Shown here in pieces: positions 4,519 through 5,599 of a DNA stretch of 5,599 nucleotides; the stretch's first letter is position 1; every line of letters starts with the position of its first letter. A program made the translations under genes and the position numbers. Under the pieces are notes generated by a model. It saw only the letters and a list, made by a program, of their open reading frames with translations. It did not search any database and was not told where the DNA came from. The DNA is from Pirellulaceae bacterium. GTDB taxonomy: Bacteria > Planctomycetota > Planctomycetia > Pirellulales > Pirellulaceae. The stretch covers positions 1 through 5,599 of the forward strand of contig JADLDX010000509.1 of assembly GCA_020846515.1 (NCBI GenBank). The letters run 5' to 3'.

Positions 4519-5599
4519 TCAGGCGTGGACCTCTTCTTCCTCTCGAATCTTGGTCTGAGAGAGGATTTGCTGCTGGATATTCGGCGGCATGATCTCATGA
4601 TGGCTGAACTCGACCAGGTAACTGCCCTGGCCAGCGGTCAAACTGCTGAGCGTGCGGTTGTAGTGTAAAACTTCGCGCATCGGAATCTCGCAGTGAATTA
4701 CCTGAAATCCGCCACCAATGGTATCGTTGCCGATCACCCGTCCCCCCCGCGTGCTCATGTCGCTATAGATATCGCCCACCGCCGTCTCGGGAGTGGTCAC
4801 ATCTAACTTGACCACCGGTTCCAACAGGCAGGGACGCGCATGCAAGAACACATCGCGAAAAGCCATCGAGCCGGCGATCTTGAAGGCCGCTTCGCTACTG
4901 TCGACGTCATGGTACTTGCCAAAGTGCACTTCGACCGCCACATCCTGCACCTGGAAACCGGCAATCACGCCTCGCGCCATGCGTTCTTTAAATCCCTTTT
5001 CGATCGCCGGCAGAAAGTTGGTGGGGATGGTGCCACCAACCACTGAGTTGATCCACAAGAAGTTGTGGCTTTCGTCGTAGTGGTACTCCTTCATATTGGG
5101 ACAGCGAGCCTTGCTGACAAACGACTCGATATCCGTTCCCAAAGGTAACGGGAACATACGAATGTGCACTTCGCCAAACTGCCCTCGACCGCCGCTCTGC
5201 TTGCGGTGGCGATACATGCCTTCCGCCTCCGCTTGAATGGTTTCTCGGAACGGAATCTTGGGGTCCTTGGTCTCCACATCCAGTTTGTCGCGGAAGTGTA
5301 GCCGCTCGAGGATCATCTTCAAATGAAACTCGCTCATACCAGTGATGACCAGTTCACTGGTTTGTGAGTCGCGGTCCAGTCGCAGTGTCGCATCCTCTTC
5401 GACCAGCTTATGGAGAGCAGCAGCCAATTTATTTTCATCGCCACGACTCTTGGGGGCCAAGGCCAGACCCACCATGGGCTTGGGAAACGGAATAGGGGGC
5501 AATTCAACATCGCCTAGGATGGTACCGGTGTGCAGTTCTTCTTGCTTGGCCACGGCCACAATCTGCCCGGCTTCAGCCCGCTCGATCGGCGCTGTCTGA
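4519..5599 (-). CDS. fusA: Elongation factor G-like translation factor, C-terminal part (cut by window edge)
   Basis: The frame is open to the right edge, so the visible 359 residues are the C-terminal half; a GTG at 5559 is internal, since 13 further codons upstream (ending ERAEAGQI) continue the family pattern. EF-G drives GTP-dependent translocation on the ribosome, but the GTPase domain lies outside the window. Counting from the GTG: the end of domain II (to about 20) includes LHTGTILGD, domain III (about 25-105) includes [14 protein letters not shown], domain IV (about 105-225) has [13 protein letters not shown] and [19 protein letters not shown], and domain V (about 225-320) has [14 protein letters not shown] and STRGGRVIG. 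The tail [16 protein letters not shown] and the KQSGG form resemble EF-G-like paralogues (EF-G2 type) more than canonical EF-G. The neighbours are not rpsL, rpsG or tuf, which also favours a paralogue, so the symbol is used for the family. Confidence 0.88.
   Translation of the reverse strand, partial: QTAPIERAEAGQIVAVAKQEELHTGTILGDVELPPIPFPKPMVGLALAPKSRGDENKLAAALHKLVEEDATLRLDRDSQTSELVITGMSEFHLKMILERLHFRDKLDVETKDPKIPFRETIQAEAEGMYRHRKQSGGRGQFGEVHIRMFPLPLGTDIESFVSKARCPNMKEYHYDESHNFLWINSVVGGTIPTNFLPAIEKGFKERMARGVIAGFQVQDVAVEVHFGKYHDVDSSEAAFKIAGSMAFRDVFLHARPCLLEPVVKLDVTTPETAVGDIYSDMSTRGGRVIGNDTIGGGFQVIHCEIPMREVLHYNRTLSSLTAGQGSYLVEFSHHEIMPPNIQQQILSQTKIREEEEVHA

Noticed and set aside
4395..4598. Upstream extension of the dehydrogenase frame by 68 codons
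   Set aside because: It would overlap the end of the EF-G-like gene, is rich in Arg/Ser with no family similarity, and the protein starting at ATG 4394 matches the usual length and N-terminus (MKAVAV) of the family.

Overview
The window looks like ordinary chromosome from a bacterium of the Planctomycetes, most likely the Pirellulales (Rhodopirellula/Blastopirellula-like). This is inferred from the style of the proteins (a ClpS with a WDD..VDTDGRA core, a short lipoprotein built from ITDxxL-type leucine-rich repeats, an EF-G paralogue outside any str operon), the moderate GC content and the GC-rich hairpin repeats between genes. No database search was possible, so the taxonomic call is moderate.

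Layout, left to right. Positions 1-104 (minus) hold the first 34 codons of seryl-tRNA synthetase, cut by the window edge and preceded by a GGAG ribosome binding site. Positions 171-240 are ten tandem 7-bp units; their right end supplies the last codons and the stop of the next gene. Positions 227-1606 (minus) encode an M20-family dipeptidase with all metal and catalytic residues present. A 235-bp divergent spacer (1607-1841) has weak promoter-like sequences and a 13-bp palindrome, and leads into clpS (1842-2201, plus). The 296-bp convergent spacer (2202-2497) contains a REP/BIME-like cluster: two direct 34-nt hairpin elements 36 bp apart and a third inverted copy, whose outer stem shows a compensatory base-pair change. 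Then three minus-strand genes follow in order of transcription: the C-terminal part of an EF-G-like translation factor (4519-5599, entering from the right edge), a glucose 1-dehydrogenase-like MDR enzyme (3291-4394), and a leucine-rich-repeat lipoprotein (2498-3298) whose start codon overlaps the dehydrogenase stop.

How they fit together. There is no single pathway. Three genes are protein-synthesis or turnover functions (serS, EF-G-like, clpS), plus a cytosolic dipeptidase that could recycle peptides. The dehydrogenase and the lipoprotein are probably co-transcribed. I see no phage, CRISPR, insertion sequence, toxin-antitoxin or biosynthetic cluster, and no evidence of a wholly new system. 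The points most worth a second look are the structured repeat cluster, the heptamer array that serves as a gene end, the changed N-degron pocket of ClpS, and the dehydrogenase with Asp in place of the catalytic-zinc Cys and no structural-zinc cysteines.
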